Part shown: piece after piece, positions 34,273-44,600 of the stretch
How the letters are laid out: every line of letters starts with the position of its first letter
Position numbering within the stretch: position 1 is the stretch's first letter
NCBI RefSeq assembly: GCF_024227715.1
Contig: NZ_CP100449.1
Coordinates: 310,001-374,000 of the forward strand
DNA length: 64,000 bases
DNA from: Halomarina litorea
Lineage (GTDB): Archaea > Halobacteriota > Halobacteria > Halobacteriales > Haloarculaceae
Direction of reading: 5' to 3'
Translations under genes and position numbers: made by a program
Notes under the pieces: generated by a model
What the model was told of the DNA's origin: nothing
The model's input: the letters and a program-made list of their open reading frames with translations, nothing else
The model's database searches: none

Positions 34273-35633
34273 CCGAGGTCCCGAAGGCGCTGTTCGGTCG
34301 TCGCGTCCCGTGGGTCCCGTCCGGCGTTCGAGTCGTCGCCCCCGAGCGTCGACCGGACTCGTTCGCGGCGCTCGGCCATTGTCGCCAGCAACGGCTCCCA
34401 GTCCGGGCCGACGAGGTCGACGGAGGGGATGGGGGTCGATTCGCCGGGGTCGGCGACGAGGTCGTACCCCCGGCGGCCCGTTCCGTCTTCGACGACTTTC
34501 CGCCCCGGGAGTCGCACCGCAATCTGGAGTGCGTCGGGGGCGACCCGTCCGGGCGTCGTCCGGGTCGAGGCCACCTCCGAGACGGCCACCCGGTCCACAC
34601 CGGTCGCACCCTCCACCAGCGGTCGGAGCGACCGGCCGGTGAACGTCGGCGGCGGGTCGACGCCGGCGTACTCGAGAATCGTCGGGGCGACGTCGACGTG
34701 GCGGACCTGCGCGTCGACGCGACGGGGGACGACGGGGGTACCCGCCGGGGGACGGACCAACAGCGGGACGTGGAGCAGTTCGTCGAACAGCGCGGGTTCG
34801 TGTCCGACCTGCCCGTGTTCGAACAGCGCCTCGCCGTGGTCGGCCGTGACGACGACCAGCCACCTGTCGTCGACTGCGCGCAGGAGGTCGCCGACCCGTT
34901 CGTCGGCGTGGTGGACGGAGGCGGCGTACAACCGCCGGACCGCCTCCCGCTCGGCGGCTGAGAGCGCGTCCGGCGTCCGCTGGGCGCGTGTCGTGAGCGC
35001 GACGGCGTCGACGGACGGCGGGACGCCCGCCCACTCCCGGTGGCGACGGGGCGGTGCGTAGGGGGCGTGTGGCGAGAGCAGATGGACCCAGACGAACCGG
35101 TCGCCGTCACTCGCTGCGAGCAACCGACGGGCGACGTTCACCTCGTCGTTCTCTCCCCGGAGGCGCTGCATCGGCCCCTGCATCCGCCGGAACAGGGTCT
35201 GTGCCGCGCGGTACATCGGATGGTCGAGGCCGAATCGGTCGATGAGCAACTCGCGCACCCGGTCTGCGCCCGGCGCGCGGAACTCGCCGACGTCGCGGTA
35301 GTCGTCGTAGCCCCGGCCGTAGCCGTACTTCGCGCCGAGCCAGGGGTTCCCGTGGACGCCGATACAGCGGTACCCCGCCGCGTGCAGGGGTTCGCTCACC
35401 AGCGGCCGCTCGGGGGAGATGCGCTCGTAGCCGCCGTGGTCGAGCGGTAGCGTCGAGGTGAACAGCGCCGGAAAGGCGTACGGGGTCGACGGGCCGTGGC
35501 TCACCGCCTGCGTGAAGACCACGCCGTCGGCTGCCAGCGCGTCGAGGTTCGGCGTGTACTGCCGGTCGGCGGCTCCCGCGAACGAGGCGTGGGAGGCCCG
35601 CCACGCGTCGATCGTGACGAGAAGGACGTTCAT
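34260..35633 (-). CDS. Sulfatase-fold (alkaline phosphatase superfamily) protein
   Basis: The gene encodes 457 aa. Start MNVLLVTIDAWRASHASF provides the first metal-binding Asp, VSHGPSTPYAFPALFTS stands where sulfatases have the CxPxR nucleophile, and LVVVTADHGEALFEHGQVGH supplies the second metal site. Because Cys or Ser in CxPxR is replaced by STPYAF, formylglycine formation is unlikely. A phospho-alcohol transferase or phosphatase role on surface glycans is more plausible than sulfate removal. It overlaps the next minus-strand gene by 4 nt. Confidence 0.82.
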   Translation of the reverse strand: MNVLLVTIDAWRASHASFAGAADRQYTPNLDALAADGVVFTQAVSHGPSTPYAFPALFTSTLPLDHGGYERISPERPLVSEPLHAAGYRCIGVHGNPWLGAKYGYGRGYDDYRDVGEFRAPGADRVRELLIDRFGLDHPMYRAAQTLFRRMQGPMQRLRGENDEVNVARRLLAASDGDRFVWVHLLSPHAPYAPPRRHREWAGVPPSVDAVALTTRAQRTPDALSAAEREAVRRLYAASVHHADERVGDLLRAVDDRWLVVVTADHGEALFEHGQVGHEPALFDELLHVPLLVRPPAGTPVVPRRVDAQVRHVDVAPTILEYAGVDPPPTFTGRSLRPLVEGATGVDRVAVSEVASTRTTPGRVAPDALQIAVRLPGRKVVEDGTGRRGYDLVADPGESTPIPSVDLVGPDWEPLLATMAERRERVRSTLGGDDSNAGRDPRDATTEQRLRDLGYLE

Positions 35634-38173
35634 CGCCCCTCGAACCCCGCTCTCGCGCCCTCCGTCGACGCGTTCGAGGGCCGGCCGACGTAGCGGATGT
35701 CGACGCGTTCGAGGTGGACGACCCCCTCGCCGCCGGCGGCCGCCCCCCGGAACTCCACCCGGCCCGTCAGGGAGTCGAGCGTGAACCGCACCGCGACGTC
35801 CGTCCAGCCGTCGGTGTCGCCGACGACTTCCCGCTCGATGACCCGGTGGTCCCGACCGACGGCGACGTTCAGCGCCACGACCGGTTCCTCGCCCGACCCC
35901 GTCACGTGGAGGCGGTACCTCGCCTCGTACGTCCCCGGGAGCAGTCGGACGTACGGGCCGTACCAGAGCTGGCCGTTCCCGGCGTCGGGACCGGAGACGG
36001 TGGCGACGAGTCGGTCACCGACGACCTGTGACGTACCCGTTCGAAGGTCGGTCGCGGCGAAGCGGAACGCCGGCGCGTCGCTGGTGACCCCGAGCACCGG
36101 TCCGACGTATCCCCGCTCGAAGAGCCACACGCCGTCCTCGTAGCGGGAGAGTCCGTACTCCGAGCCGAGTCGGTCGCCGAAGACCTCGACGACCGTCACG
36201 GGCCAGTGGTCCCGACCGAGTGCCGTATCGACGAGGACGTAGTCGGGCGAGATAGGACCGTACAGCCGTTCGTACTCCCGGAACTCGAAGGGCGCTACGA
36301 CGAAGGAGGCGTCGGAGCGGGTCGCGACGTGCGGGTAGACGTCGTTCTGGACGACGAGGGAGGCGTCGGGTGGGACCGCGTCGATGGCCGCCCGCAGCGT
36401 GGCCTCGTGGTCGTCGTCGATCGTCCGGGGGTACTGGGTGTTCCCGCCCGCGATGACCGCGAACGCGCCCGCGTTTACCAGCAGAAGGCCGAGGGCGAGC
36501 GCGACCACACCGTGCCGCGAGAGACGGCCCGTCGGCCACGGGACGGGACCGGGACGCCCACGAGCGAGCACCCGGAGCGCGCCGACGTAGAGGAACGGGA
36601 GGAGATACAGCGGGTAGTGCGCCCCGAACTGGTAGTAGGCGGGCTTGCTCGAGAGGAACCACGCGAACAGCAGGAAGGGCGCGAGCGCACCGAGGGACAC
36701 CTCGTCGTACAGGGCGAGGAACCCGACCGGCAGCAGGAACGCGATGAAGAAGACCGCCTTCCGCTGCCAGTTGGCGCCCACCGTCCGCACGACGACGTCG
36801 GGGTCGCCCAGCGCCGCCGAGACGAGGTCGACGGCCGAGACGCGCATCCCCGGCACGAGGGGCTGAAGCGGCACCGCGAGAACGCGTTTCGGGATGCCCG
36901 ACGCGACGCTGAACTGGGCGATGACGGCCCCAGTGACGACGTACAGCACCACTGCCAGCGCCGCCCCGGCGACGATGAACGGAAGTCCGTCGCGGTGCTC
37001 CCCGGTGCGGAGCGTACCGACGAGGAGACCGACGAGTGCGGCGCCGGCGACGAGGACGACGAACTCGTTGGTGAGCATCGCCAGTCCGAGCGCGACGAGG
37101 AAGGCGACGTAGCGACGGCGGGCGTACGCGTGAAACGCCACGAAGACGAACAGCGGCAGCAGTATCTGCTCCTGAAAGTCGAACGCCCACGCGGACCACA
37201 GGAAGGGATTGAGGGCGTACGAGACCACGACCAGTCCCGCGACGCGGTCACTCACGTGGTGGCGCGCCAGCGACCAGAGCACCGGAACGCTGGCGGCGAG
37301 CACCGCCGCCTTCGAGAGCAACAGCGTCTCGGGGTAGGGTGCGAGCGCGAACACGGGGAGAAACACCAGCAGCGTGAGCGAGAAGTGAGCCCCCCAGTAC
37401 TCCCCGCCGGGGTGGTCGGGCCGGAACTTCCCCTGGAGGAGGAATCCGTCGCCGTTGAGCGTCGTCGAGAACATGTGGACGTACGAGCCGAAGTCCGCGC
37501 CGGTGAGCTGGAACTCCCGGTAGAGCACCACGGTGTACGCGGAGAACCCGACGAAGAGGAGTCCGGAGAGCGCGAGTACCGACCACGTCGAGCGGTCGAT
37601 ACGGCGCCCACGGCCGACGACGGCGTCGAGCCATCCGCCCGCCCGGGTGACGATTCCTCGTCGGGAAGCGGCCGCCGGGTCCGACCCCCGACCGTTCGGG
37701 CCGCCGGTGGAGCCCTCGGGGGAGTGCGCGCTCGAACGCGACTCGTCGGCCCGCCACACCCACCGTTCGCTCGCGCCGAACCCCCAGAGCACGCCGACGG
37801 CGATAGCGAGGAGGTTGGCGAGCAGGTAGTGAAGGCCGGCGAGTTCGACCAGCGCGACGAACGACCCGTAGCCGACGAGGACGCCGACGGCGCGCGTCAG
37901 GAGGTACTTCCCGCCGCGTACCGTCCACGCGCGGCGACCCGGTTCGCCACGGTCGCGCCACGTCCACGAGTCGTTCAGCTGGTAGTTGACGGCGATACTC
38001 ACGAGGCGGCTGAGCGCTCCTCCGATGACGTAGGAGATGCCCGCCACGCCCGTCGCGAGAAACAGCACGCTCTGGTTGACGCCGACCCCGACGAGTCCGA
38101 CGAGGAGGTACCGGACGAACCGAGCGTACGACTCGCGCGACCGGGGGGTCGAGGTCGACTCGTGAACGCTCAC
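35630..38173 (-). CDS. GtrA-DUF2079 fusion membrane protein
   Basis: The gene encodes 847 aa from GTG 38173, whose start overlaps the previous stop as GTGA. Residues about 14-135 form a GtrA-like four-helix domain (RFVRYLLVGLVGVGVNQSVL, then VNYQLNDSWTWRDRG). Residues about 190-640 are a DUF2079-type multi-pass domain (LTGADFGSYVHMFSTTLNGD, AWAFDFQEQILLPLFVFVA, LTNEFVVLVAGAALVG). The last 200 residues are an extracellular beta-rich tail. GtrA proteins are linked to lipid-carrier sugar movement and DUF2079 resembles GT-C mannosyltransferases. A one-protein flippase/transferase is possible. Confidence 0.82.
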   Translation of the reverse strand: MSVHESTSTPRSRESYARFVRYLLVGLVGVGVNQSVLFLATGVAGISYVIGGALSRLVSIAVNYQLNDSWTWRDRGEPGRRAWTVRGGKYLLTRAVGVLVGYGSFVALVELAGLHYLLANLLAIAVGVLWGFGASERWVWRADESRSSAHSPEGSTGGPNGRGSDPAAASRRGIVTRAGGWLDAVVGRGRRIDRSTWSVLALSGLLFVGFSAYTVVLYREFQLTGADFGSYVHMFSTTLNGDGFLLQGKFRPDHPGGEYWGAHFSLTLLVFLPVFALAPYPETLLLSKAAVLAASVPVLWSLARHHVSDRVAGLVVVSYALNPFLWSAWAFDFQEQILLPLFVFVAFHAYARRRYVAFLVALGLAMLTNEFVVLVAGAALVGLLVGTLRTGEHRDGLPFIVAGAALAVVLYVVTGAVIAQFSVASGIPKRVLAVPLQPLVPGMRVSAVDLVSAALGDPDVVVRTVGANWQRKAVFFIAFLLPVGFLALYDEVSLGALAPFLLFAWFLSSKPAYYQFGAHYPLYLLPFLYVGALRVLARGRPGPVPWPTGRLSRHGVVALALGLLLVNAGAFAVIAGGNTQYPRTIDDDHEATLRAAIDAVPPDASLVVQNDVYPHVATRSDASFVVAPFEFREYERLYGPISPDYVLVDTALGRDHWPVTVVEVFGDRLGSEYGLSRYEDGVWLFERGYVGPVLGVTSDAPAFRFAATDLRTGTSQVVGDRLVATVSGPDAGNGQLWYGPYVRLLPGTYEARYRLHVTGSGEEPVVALNVAVGRDHRVIEREVVGDTDGWTDVAVRFTLDSLTGRVEFRGAAAGGEGVVHLERVDIRYVGRPSNASTEGARAGFEGR

Positions 38174-39261
38174 GCCAGTCGCCCTCGGGAGGCCCGGTCG
38201 AGGCGCGGAGGGACGCGGGCGGGGTCGTCCTCTCCGGACGACAGCAACAGGCGTTTGAGCCGGGGGTACACTACGTCGACGCCGTGTTCCTCGCCCAGCC
38301 GTCGCGCGATCCGACACCGGCGGACGTAGTCGTCCCCGGCCTCCCACTCCCGGCGAAGCGTCTCGATGGCGTCGACCATCTCACGAACGCTCCCGCGGCG
38401 GAGCACCGCCCGGCCGTCGCCGAGGTGCGTAGGGAGGGGCGTCGTGACGACGGGGGTGCCACTGGCACACGCCTCGTTGATGACCATGCTGTCCGTGTCC
38501 ACCCGCGCCGGGTGGAGGACGACGTGCGCTCGCGCGTACGCCCGGGAGAGGGCGTCTTCGTCGAGGAACCCGAGACCGAAGACGCTCGGGTCGTCGCTGG
38601 TCCCGGTGGCGACGACTCGCGTCCCCTCGGGGAGGCGAGCAGCCACCCGACACGCGGTGTCCCAGCCCTTCTCCGGGATGTGTGCCGCCGCCACGAGCAC
38701 GGTGAACTCGTCGGCGAGGGGCGCACGGTCCGGGTGAAACCGCTCGGTATCGACGAAGTTGGGGATGTAGTGGGTGACGGGGTGCGGGGAGTCGTAGACG
38801 GGGGAGACCGCGTGGACGGCGTCGAAGCGCGCGAGGTCCCAGCGGCCGATGGCGCGGTAGAGAAGTTTGACGGCCGTCGGGACCGCCCCGTAGTGGGGTT
38901 CGTACAGACGGTCGGTGACGTACACCCACGAGTGGATACCGGCGATGGTCCGCGGCGCGCCGGCGAACGGGAGGTGCGCGAGCGGCATGTAGAGGACGTA
39001 GGCGGTGTCGAACGCCGAGAGGTCGTGTCGCCACGCCTCGTGGTAGGGGACGCGCGCGTCGAGGACGTCGCGGACCGCGACGCGGCGCTCGCCGCCGGGG
39101 AGATAGGGGAGCGCCCGGACCGCTACGTCCACGCCATCGGCGGCGAGGCGGTTAGCGAGTTCCGCGACCCACTTCTCCCCACCACGGTAGTGCGCGAGGG
39201 AGATGTGCGGACAGAGCGCCACACGCGGGCTGGGACCGTCGTGTCGATTCGACGAGTTCAT
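38170..39261 (-). CDS. Family 4 (GT-B) glycosyltransferase
   Basis: The gene encodes 363 aa from ATG 39261 (MNSSNRHDGPSPRVALCPHI). GT4 pattern: LAHYRGGEKWVAELANRLAA at the acceptor-binding N-terminus, FTVLVAAAHIPEKGWD in the linker, and HPARVDTDSMVINEACASGT with the EX7E-type Glu that holds the donor nucleotide sugar. It is the first gene of a three-gene minus-strand operon with the GtrA-DUF2079 and sulfatase-fold genes. The upstream in-frame extension is Arg-rich and lacks conservation. Adds a sugar to a surface glycan or glycolipid. Confidence 0.88.
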   Translation of the reverse strand: MNSSNRHDGPSPRVALCPHISLAHYRGGEKWVAELANRLAADGVDVAVRALPYLPGGERRVAVRDVLDARVPYHEAWRHDLSAFDTAYVLYMPLAHLPFAGAPRTIAGIHSWVYVTDRLYEPHYGAVPTAVKLLYRAIGRWDLARFDAVHAVSPVYDSPHPVTHYIPNFVDTERFHPDRAPLADEFTVLVAAAHIPEKGWDTACRVAARLPEGTRVVATGTSDDPSVFGLGFLDEDALSRAYARAHVVLHPARVDTDSMVINEACASGTPVVTTPLPTHLGDGRAVLRRGSVREMVDAIETLRREWEAGDDYVRRCRIARRLGEEHGVDVVYPRLKRLLLSSGEDDPARVPPRLDRASRGRLA

Positions 39262-39835
39262 TTCACTGGGCTTCCGGAGGTGACGGGCGGATTTAACTCG
39301 TACCCGCCTCGTTCGGTCCGTCAACACCGTCACGCTCCCGGTTACGACCGAACGGATGGGCGACGGACGACGGCCCGTGGCCCCCGTCCGCGAGAGCGAC
39401 ACCCGTGACTGCTCCCGACCGCTCGCCCCCCTCCGATATCGGGAGAGCGGTGGTGTGCCGGCCGATAGTCCGCGCCGCCAGCGAGACGCCTGAACTCGGG
39501 AGCCCCCACCACTCCCGAAGCGCGGAGGGGAGTCCACCGCTGTCGGGGACGGGAGGGCGAAAATGTGTATCGCGAGATAGAGTTTACGTGTTCGGGCTGC
39601 GGGCCGATTCGCCCCCGGTGACCCCCAAGAGTGGCGTTTTCGGCGGTCACAGGGTCATCGCACAGTCACTTTGCTGTAGCGCGATACAACAAAGTAAATT
39701 CTGGCGGGGGCTTGCCGTATGTCGACTGCAACTCGTACTCAGAATCCTTCTGATCCCTGGAGAGTAGAAATACTGGTTCAGAGCCTGTAGAAGCGACCTA
39801 TTCGGTGTATCCGCGATGGAAGACGAAGAGGCTGA
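39262..39835. other. Intergenic at the left edge of the low-GC islet
   Basis: About 570 bases in which GC content falls from the glycan locus toward the islet. No gene is supported. It contains the strong inverted repeat at 39668-39695 and lies just before the first broken plasmid-type gene, so it probably holds the left junction of the inserted DNA. Confidence 0.5.
39668..39695. repeat. 11-bp inverted repeat with 6-nt centre
   Basis: ACTTTGCTGTA, then GCGCGA, then TACAACAAAGT. The arms pair at 10 of 11 positions. It may be an operator for a dimeric regulator, a hairpin, or an end of a mobile element. No gene start lies close enough to decide. Confidence 0.6.
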
Positions 39836-40296
39836 TCAGTCCTGGTCGAGCGTATAGCCCATCTGCAGGAGTTCGTCGAGAACATCCTCACGGTTGCGGA
39901 GTGCCGCCCGATAAACGGCTTCTCGGAGGTCGAACTTGGGGACGTCACGGCCAAGTGCTGACTCAACGCCGGTGATCAATTCGCGCTCGCCCTCAACGAC
40001 ATCGTCGTGAACGAAGAACGTGAGCCGCTCGTCGCGCTCGAACTGCACCGATTTGTCTTGGATCGCTCGCCGAACGATGTACGACTGTTCGGTAGTTTCC
40101 GGTTTTCTTGGCTCGATGGTGCCTGCTTTGGTTCATCATCGATGTCGCTTATCTCTGCTGGCGAGGCGGGCGTTGAAGTCTCGGATTCTTCGGAAGCTGG
40201 TGCTGTCTCAGCCGATTCTGCCTCATCATTCTCGTCTGCTTCCTCCGGTTCGTCACCCCACAGATCGTCGCCAGCGCCTGATTTGAGTCCGGTCAT
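39836..40296 (-). pseudogene. Frameshifted ParA-neighbour type plasmid protein
   Basis: From ATG 40296 the frame encodes MTGLKSGAGDDLWGDEPEEA and an acidic disordered stretch to about DDEPKQAPS. The frame then changes (between about 40130 and 40090), and the other frame continues EQSYIVRRAIQDKSVQFERD, FFVHDDVVEGERELI, DLREAVYRAALRNREDVLDE, ending at 39836. The acidic N-terminus followed by a compact helical end is typical of the small gene found beside parA on haloarchaeal plasmids and proviruses. One indel is enough to break it. An assembly error remains possible. Confidence 0.7.
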
Positions 40297-40530
40297 GCTT
40301 CGACCTCCGTGGCCACCTCGTCGAGCGTTCCTGGCTCAGGAGGGTTCGGTGCCTCGATTCCACGCTCTGTTTACCAGGGCCGCGACGGTGATGCATTCAA
40401 TCGGGCCCTCATCGAGAAAGCAGAGAGACGGAACGAGCGGTTCATCGACTGATCCGCATCGATATCCCAGGTCCTCACTATCGTCGGGTTGTGGCTGGTA
40501 GGGTGCCGTAGAACCATGGACTCCGACGCC
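40293..40530 (-). pseudogene. Remnant of the gene upstream, overlapping by ATGA
   Basis: The minus strand carries two in-order fragments in different frames. The first is QPDDSEDLGYRCGSVDEPLV followed by FLDEGPIECITVAALVNRAW (about 40530-40365). The second is RGIEAPNPPEPGTLDEVATE ending in a stop at 40295-40293. Both look coding (repeated Pro/Glu pattern, codon bias), but a shift near 40362 separates them and no start codon remains. The ATGA overlap with the next gene shows they were once an operon. I do not recognise the family. Confidence 0.5.
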
Positions 40531-40746
40531 AAGTCAGCGTGGAAATGAATTCAACTGGAGTGTTTTGTATCTGGCCAGGAGCATATGGCACGAAGACGAG
40601 TGCCTGTATGAATCGCTATGATTGCACTTGCATAATCGACTTGCCAACAGCCTTCGTGTACCCTACATAGACGACTGGTCTGTTGCCTGTAATGTTCGCA
40701 CGTTGATATCCCGATACACCGCTTAAAAATGACTATCATCGATAGC

Positions 40747-40753
40747 TATAAAT
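40747..40753 (+). promoter_or_regulatory. TATA box of the HNH nuclease gene
   Basis: TATAAAT lies 24-30 nt before the ATG at 40777, the spacing for a leaderless haloarchaeal transcript. It is one of the best TATA boxes in the window and argues that the HNH gene is expressed. Confidence 0.65.
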
Positions 40754-40776
40754 CTTCATGGCAATGAGGATGAACA

Positions 40777-41376
40777 ATGTCGCTCCCTCCTGAAGTGAAG
40801 ACGTATCGTGACCTCATCGCCTATCAGTACGCTCAGCTCATCGGCGTCGCTGCAGGTATCGACGATCATGGGTTCATCTTTTCGAAATTCTATAAGCTAC
40901 AAGCTGGAGAGATTGAAATGAGTTCACTCACAAAAGAAGACAAGTATCAGCTTCAGGAAGGGGTCGCATCGTGTATCTACTGCGGCTCGGAGGACGATAT
41001 CGGATTCGATCACATCATTCCACGGAGTACGGGCGGGCCGGATACGATCAGCAATCAAGTTCCAGCGTGCCAATCATGCAACTCTTCGAAAGGAGACCGT
41101 GACGTCATCGATTGGTTCCGAAACCAGAGCTGCCCCATTCCCCGTCTTGTCTGGGGAAAATACCTCAAGCACCTGTACGAACATCGGAAGACAGAGGGGA
41201 CGCTTGATGAGTCGCTTCCAAACGACGAACGAAATCGGTGGGAAGGGGCTGAGGTAACTCGAACAGTCTCAAAGCGGATTCGCAAACGCTACCGAGATTC
41301 GTCAAGTGAGACGCCTATCTCCACAGGGCGCTCCGAACCGGTTAATCGAAGTCTGAGTGAGTTTGGAGCCGAGTGA
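40777..41376 (+). CDS. HNH endonuclease
   Basis: The gene encodes 199 aa. The HNH core lies at residues 66-107: Cys66 and Cys69 (SCIYCG), FDHIIPRSTGGPD with catalytic Asp78-His79, Asn93, then VPACQSCNSSKGDRD with Cys98, Cys101 and Lys105. The two CxxC pairs hold a structural zinc. The 65 residues before the core are helical and of unknown type, and the C-terminal 70 residues are polar and probably disordered. It is clearly lower in GC than chromosomal neighbours. It converges with the large PQQ-Mrr-J gene and could be a defence nuclease or a homing-type relic. Confidence 0.88.
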   Translation: MSLPPEVKTYRDLIAYQYAQLIGVAAGIDDHGFIFSKFYKLQAGEIEMSSLTKEDKYQLQEGVASCIYCGSEDDIGFDHIIPRSTGGPDTISNQVPACQSCNSSKGDRDVIDWFRNQSCPIPRLVWGKYLKHLYEHRKTEGTLDESLPNDERNRWEGAEVTRTVSKRIRKRYRDSSSETPISTGRSEPVNRSLSEFGAE

Positions 41377-41623
41377 CTATCGAATGGGTGATTGGTAGGT
41401 CGGTGGGTGCCACCTCCTGTGGCGACTACGAATACCATCCTTACTGACTCGAATTCGTCATTGAGGGGGTTGGAACCCGCTCTTTTCATGGTACTCTCCA
41501 CCGGAGTGGAAAGGGCATGGATTCGACTGTTGCCAAAAACCCTCTCTATTCGGGAGATAGGCCAGAGTCAGATGACCTGCGTCGGGTTCTATCCAGCTGG
41601 CCACCGGCGGTGCTGCCGCTCAG

Positions 41624-44600
41624 TCAGTCGGAGGTGATACGCTCATACGCTTTCTTCACCCGAATAAACGTCGCTTCGTCGCCTCCACGGTCAGGATGGT
41701 GCTCTTGAACCTTCTCACGATACGCCCGTTTGACCCGTTCTTGATCAGCGCCTGGCTCGACACCCAGTATGAGATACGCTTGCCTGCGTCGTTCGCTTTT
41801 GACCTCCGCTGTGTTCTCGAGACGTTCTCTACATGCAGGACAACATTGGACAGTTTGACCGTTCGGCCCGGGTACTGACTTGAGTGACCCATTGATCGTG
41901 TCTCCGCACACTTCACATTCTTCGCTAGAAGTGTATTGGCCTGAAGCCGTCCGAGACCGAGACTGCCGTTGCCGGCTTTGATTGTGTGTCTGGTTTCTGT
42001 TGCTCGATCGCTGACGAGAGTTCGATTGCTGCCGTCTGTTGTGTTGGCTCGACCGCTTCCGGTGTCGCGACTTCGAGTTGCGGACCTTCGTTCGCGCTAT
42101 GCTGACCGTGATATCCAACTCATAGAGGTATGTTAGGAGCGTATTCCCATCGACCAAGTCGACGGGCTGATGTGCTTGTTCTGCGGCTTCTCTGGCTGTT
42201 GAAGTGAACGTCGAGCTGGTGACGATCACGATTCGTTTGGCCCCTACTGATGTTCCTTCGTTCACTGATTCCTCGACATCAGGCCGACCGACTTTGTTCC
42301 CTCTGGAGTATCGCTTGACTTCGATGCCGATTGCCTGATCTCCCCTTCTACCGAGGATATCGATTGCTCGGCCCGGTTTCTGTTGAGCAATGCTGACTTG
42401 ATAACCACGCTCGGAGTACAACAGAGCGATAAGATGCTCGAACTCTGTAGGGGTAAACGAGAGCAGGTCGTCGTGCGACCACGTTCGTTTGTTGATATGG
42501 TTTAACTGGTTTGCTACCGAATTGAGCTGCTCCAACGATAATGTCGAGATTCCATCTTGGATTCGAGCTTTGAACACCCGATGGGTGTCCTCTGTGTAGG
42601 AAAGATCCGTCTTCGCCAAGATGTCTTCGACCTCTGCAGCGTGGGTGAGGATCTCCGGGATGAGTTCAAGCCGCCCACTGGTGTGGCGTTCTGACTCTGT
42701 GGGCGAGAGCTTTTCAGAGATAACCGACCGCAGAGCGTTGAGATCATAACCGTTCAACTTAGACTCGTATTCGAAGAGTGCGGCAGTTGCATCGAGTGCT
42801 GCGTGACAGAACGTACGCTCATCGTTGCCTGCCTCCGACTCTGGCTCAATCACTCGTTGGACGATCGTGTCAAGGTAGTCTAAATCAAATCTCCCGCTAG
42901 CTCGCTCTGGAAGAGCACCCATCTTGCGGTCGAACACGGCGGCCGTTTTCAGAGCGGAGCGACACTCAGAAAGTGACCGCTGTAGTGTGTCTAACTCGGA
43001 GTTCTGAAGTTGATGACCAAGAGTTCCCGCCCACGCAGATGCAGTAGCCGGCCGGTCGAAGTCTTCGAGTCGTTTTGAGACTTCCGCTAATTTAGGCGCA
43101 ATCTCCAGTGCTGACTCGATCTGTGCTTCGATGTCACGGTATTCGGGTTCTGTCCGTAGAAGACTCCGTATTGGTGCGCCTGTCCAGTCCCGTTGCAAGC
43201 TCTCGATAGCGACTGGAACCTGCTGTATGAGGGCTCGAGGTTCTTCTCCTGCGAGGGGGCCGTCCTCGATTGGATAAGCCTGGCGCAGTTTCTCGAGGCG
43301 AGCTTCCAATCTCTGAACTCGGTAGTTTCGAACACTGAATCTACCTCCGGTGTACGAAGCACTCGCGACACCTACGCCGAGTCCTGCTTCAACGACACCG
43401 CGAGTTAGTCCTGCGTTGTTCGCCTCTGTTACCGCTGATGAATAGTCTCCTTCCTCGAACGAAGCCCTAGCAGCCTCAACTTTTTCTCCACGACCGAAGA
43501 GATCGGCGAGACGATCAGAGACGCTTCCGAAGAGTCCACCAGAGTCAGCGCCTTGGATAGCCTCCATCGCTGCTCCGCGTTGGCCTTGGTGCACAGCGAC
43601 CCAATTACCGGCTGCCGTGATCACGCCACCATTGGTCGTCCAAAGAAACCCATCCCCCTCCACGAATTCGTAATCCCATACGGTCTTAGCGGTAGTAACA
43701 TCGAGGCCGAAAAACTGACCATCACGAGTGCCGACATAGAGGAGCCCCCTATCGTGTGTCAGGTCGTAGATCGGTGAAGGGCTCTTCGCCTTCCACTCGA
43801 TCTGCATGGACTCCTTGTTCAAGGCGTGAACGACGGAGTCGATCGAGTAATACACACGATCGGGGCCTGATGTGAGGTCATCAGTAGTCCCTCCTACCGA
43901 TCTATTCCATAGGCTCTTTCCAGTCTTTGAGTCGAGCGCGTGCAACACATTGGTATTCGTCATTGCCAGCAAGCGCCCGGTGTCATGATCATATCTCAAC
44001 CGGCGAACGTCGATGTCGGACCTGCGCCACAACTCCGAACCAGTCGTTTTCTCGCGTCCAACGACATCGCTCGTGTAGATCGTCCACTGGTCGTTTTCCC
44101 ACATTCGATCCGAGTCAAGATGACACACGACCGAATCGAACGGAAAGAACTGACTGAGATATTCTCCCGTCTTCTCCCATTTCTGAGCCCCCTCTTCCGA
44201 ATAGACCGTAACTGACCCGTTCGAGATATTATATCGAGAGTCACCCGAGGTACCTACATCTGTAAGATTGAACGAGGAGACAGGTACCGCAGATCCCCAC
44301 GAACGCCAAAGGAACGAGATGTCCTTCGTCCGTGTCCGTGTCCACCGCTGCTCACCCGTTGAGGGATAGAGGCCGATCAAATTCGGCCCCTGTTGCAAAA
44401 CTGCTGTATCGCCTGCGAGATATGGCCCAGTAAGTGAATACTCGTGCGAGCGCTCCCATAGGGTTTCGGTGGTCTCCAGATCGATTGCCAATGTTGTTGC
44501 TTCGTTGTATTCCGTATTATCGACCGACAGGTACAGCGTACCATCGTAGATGTCTTCTAACGAAACTGCACGGCCGGTAGTCCCTTTCTGCTCGGCAAGT

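Noticed and set aside
36206-38329. 707-codon open frame on the plus strand
   Set aside because: Antisense to the GtrA-DUF2079 gene. The predicted product is almost purely charged and has no domain.
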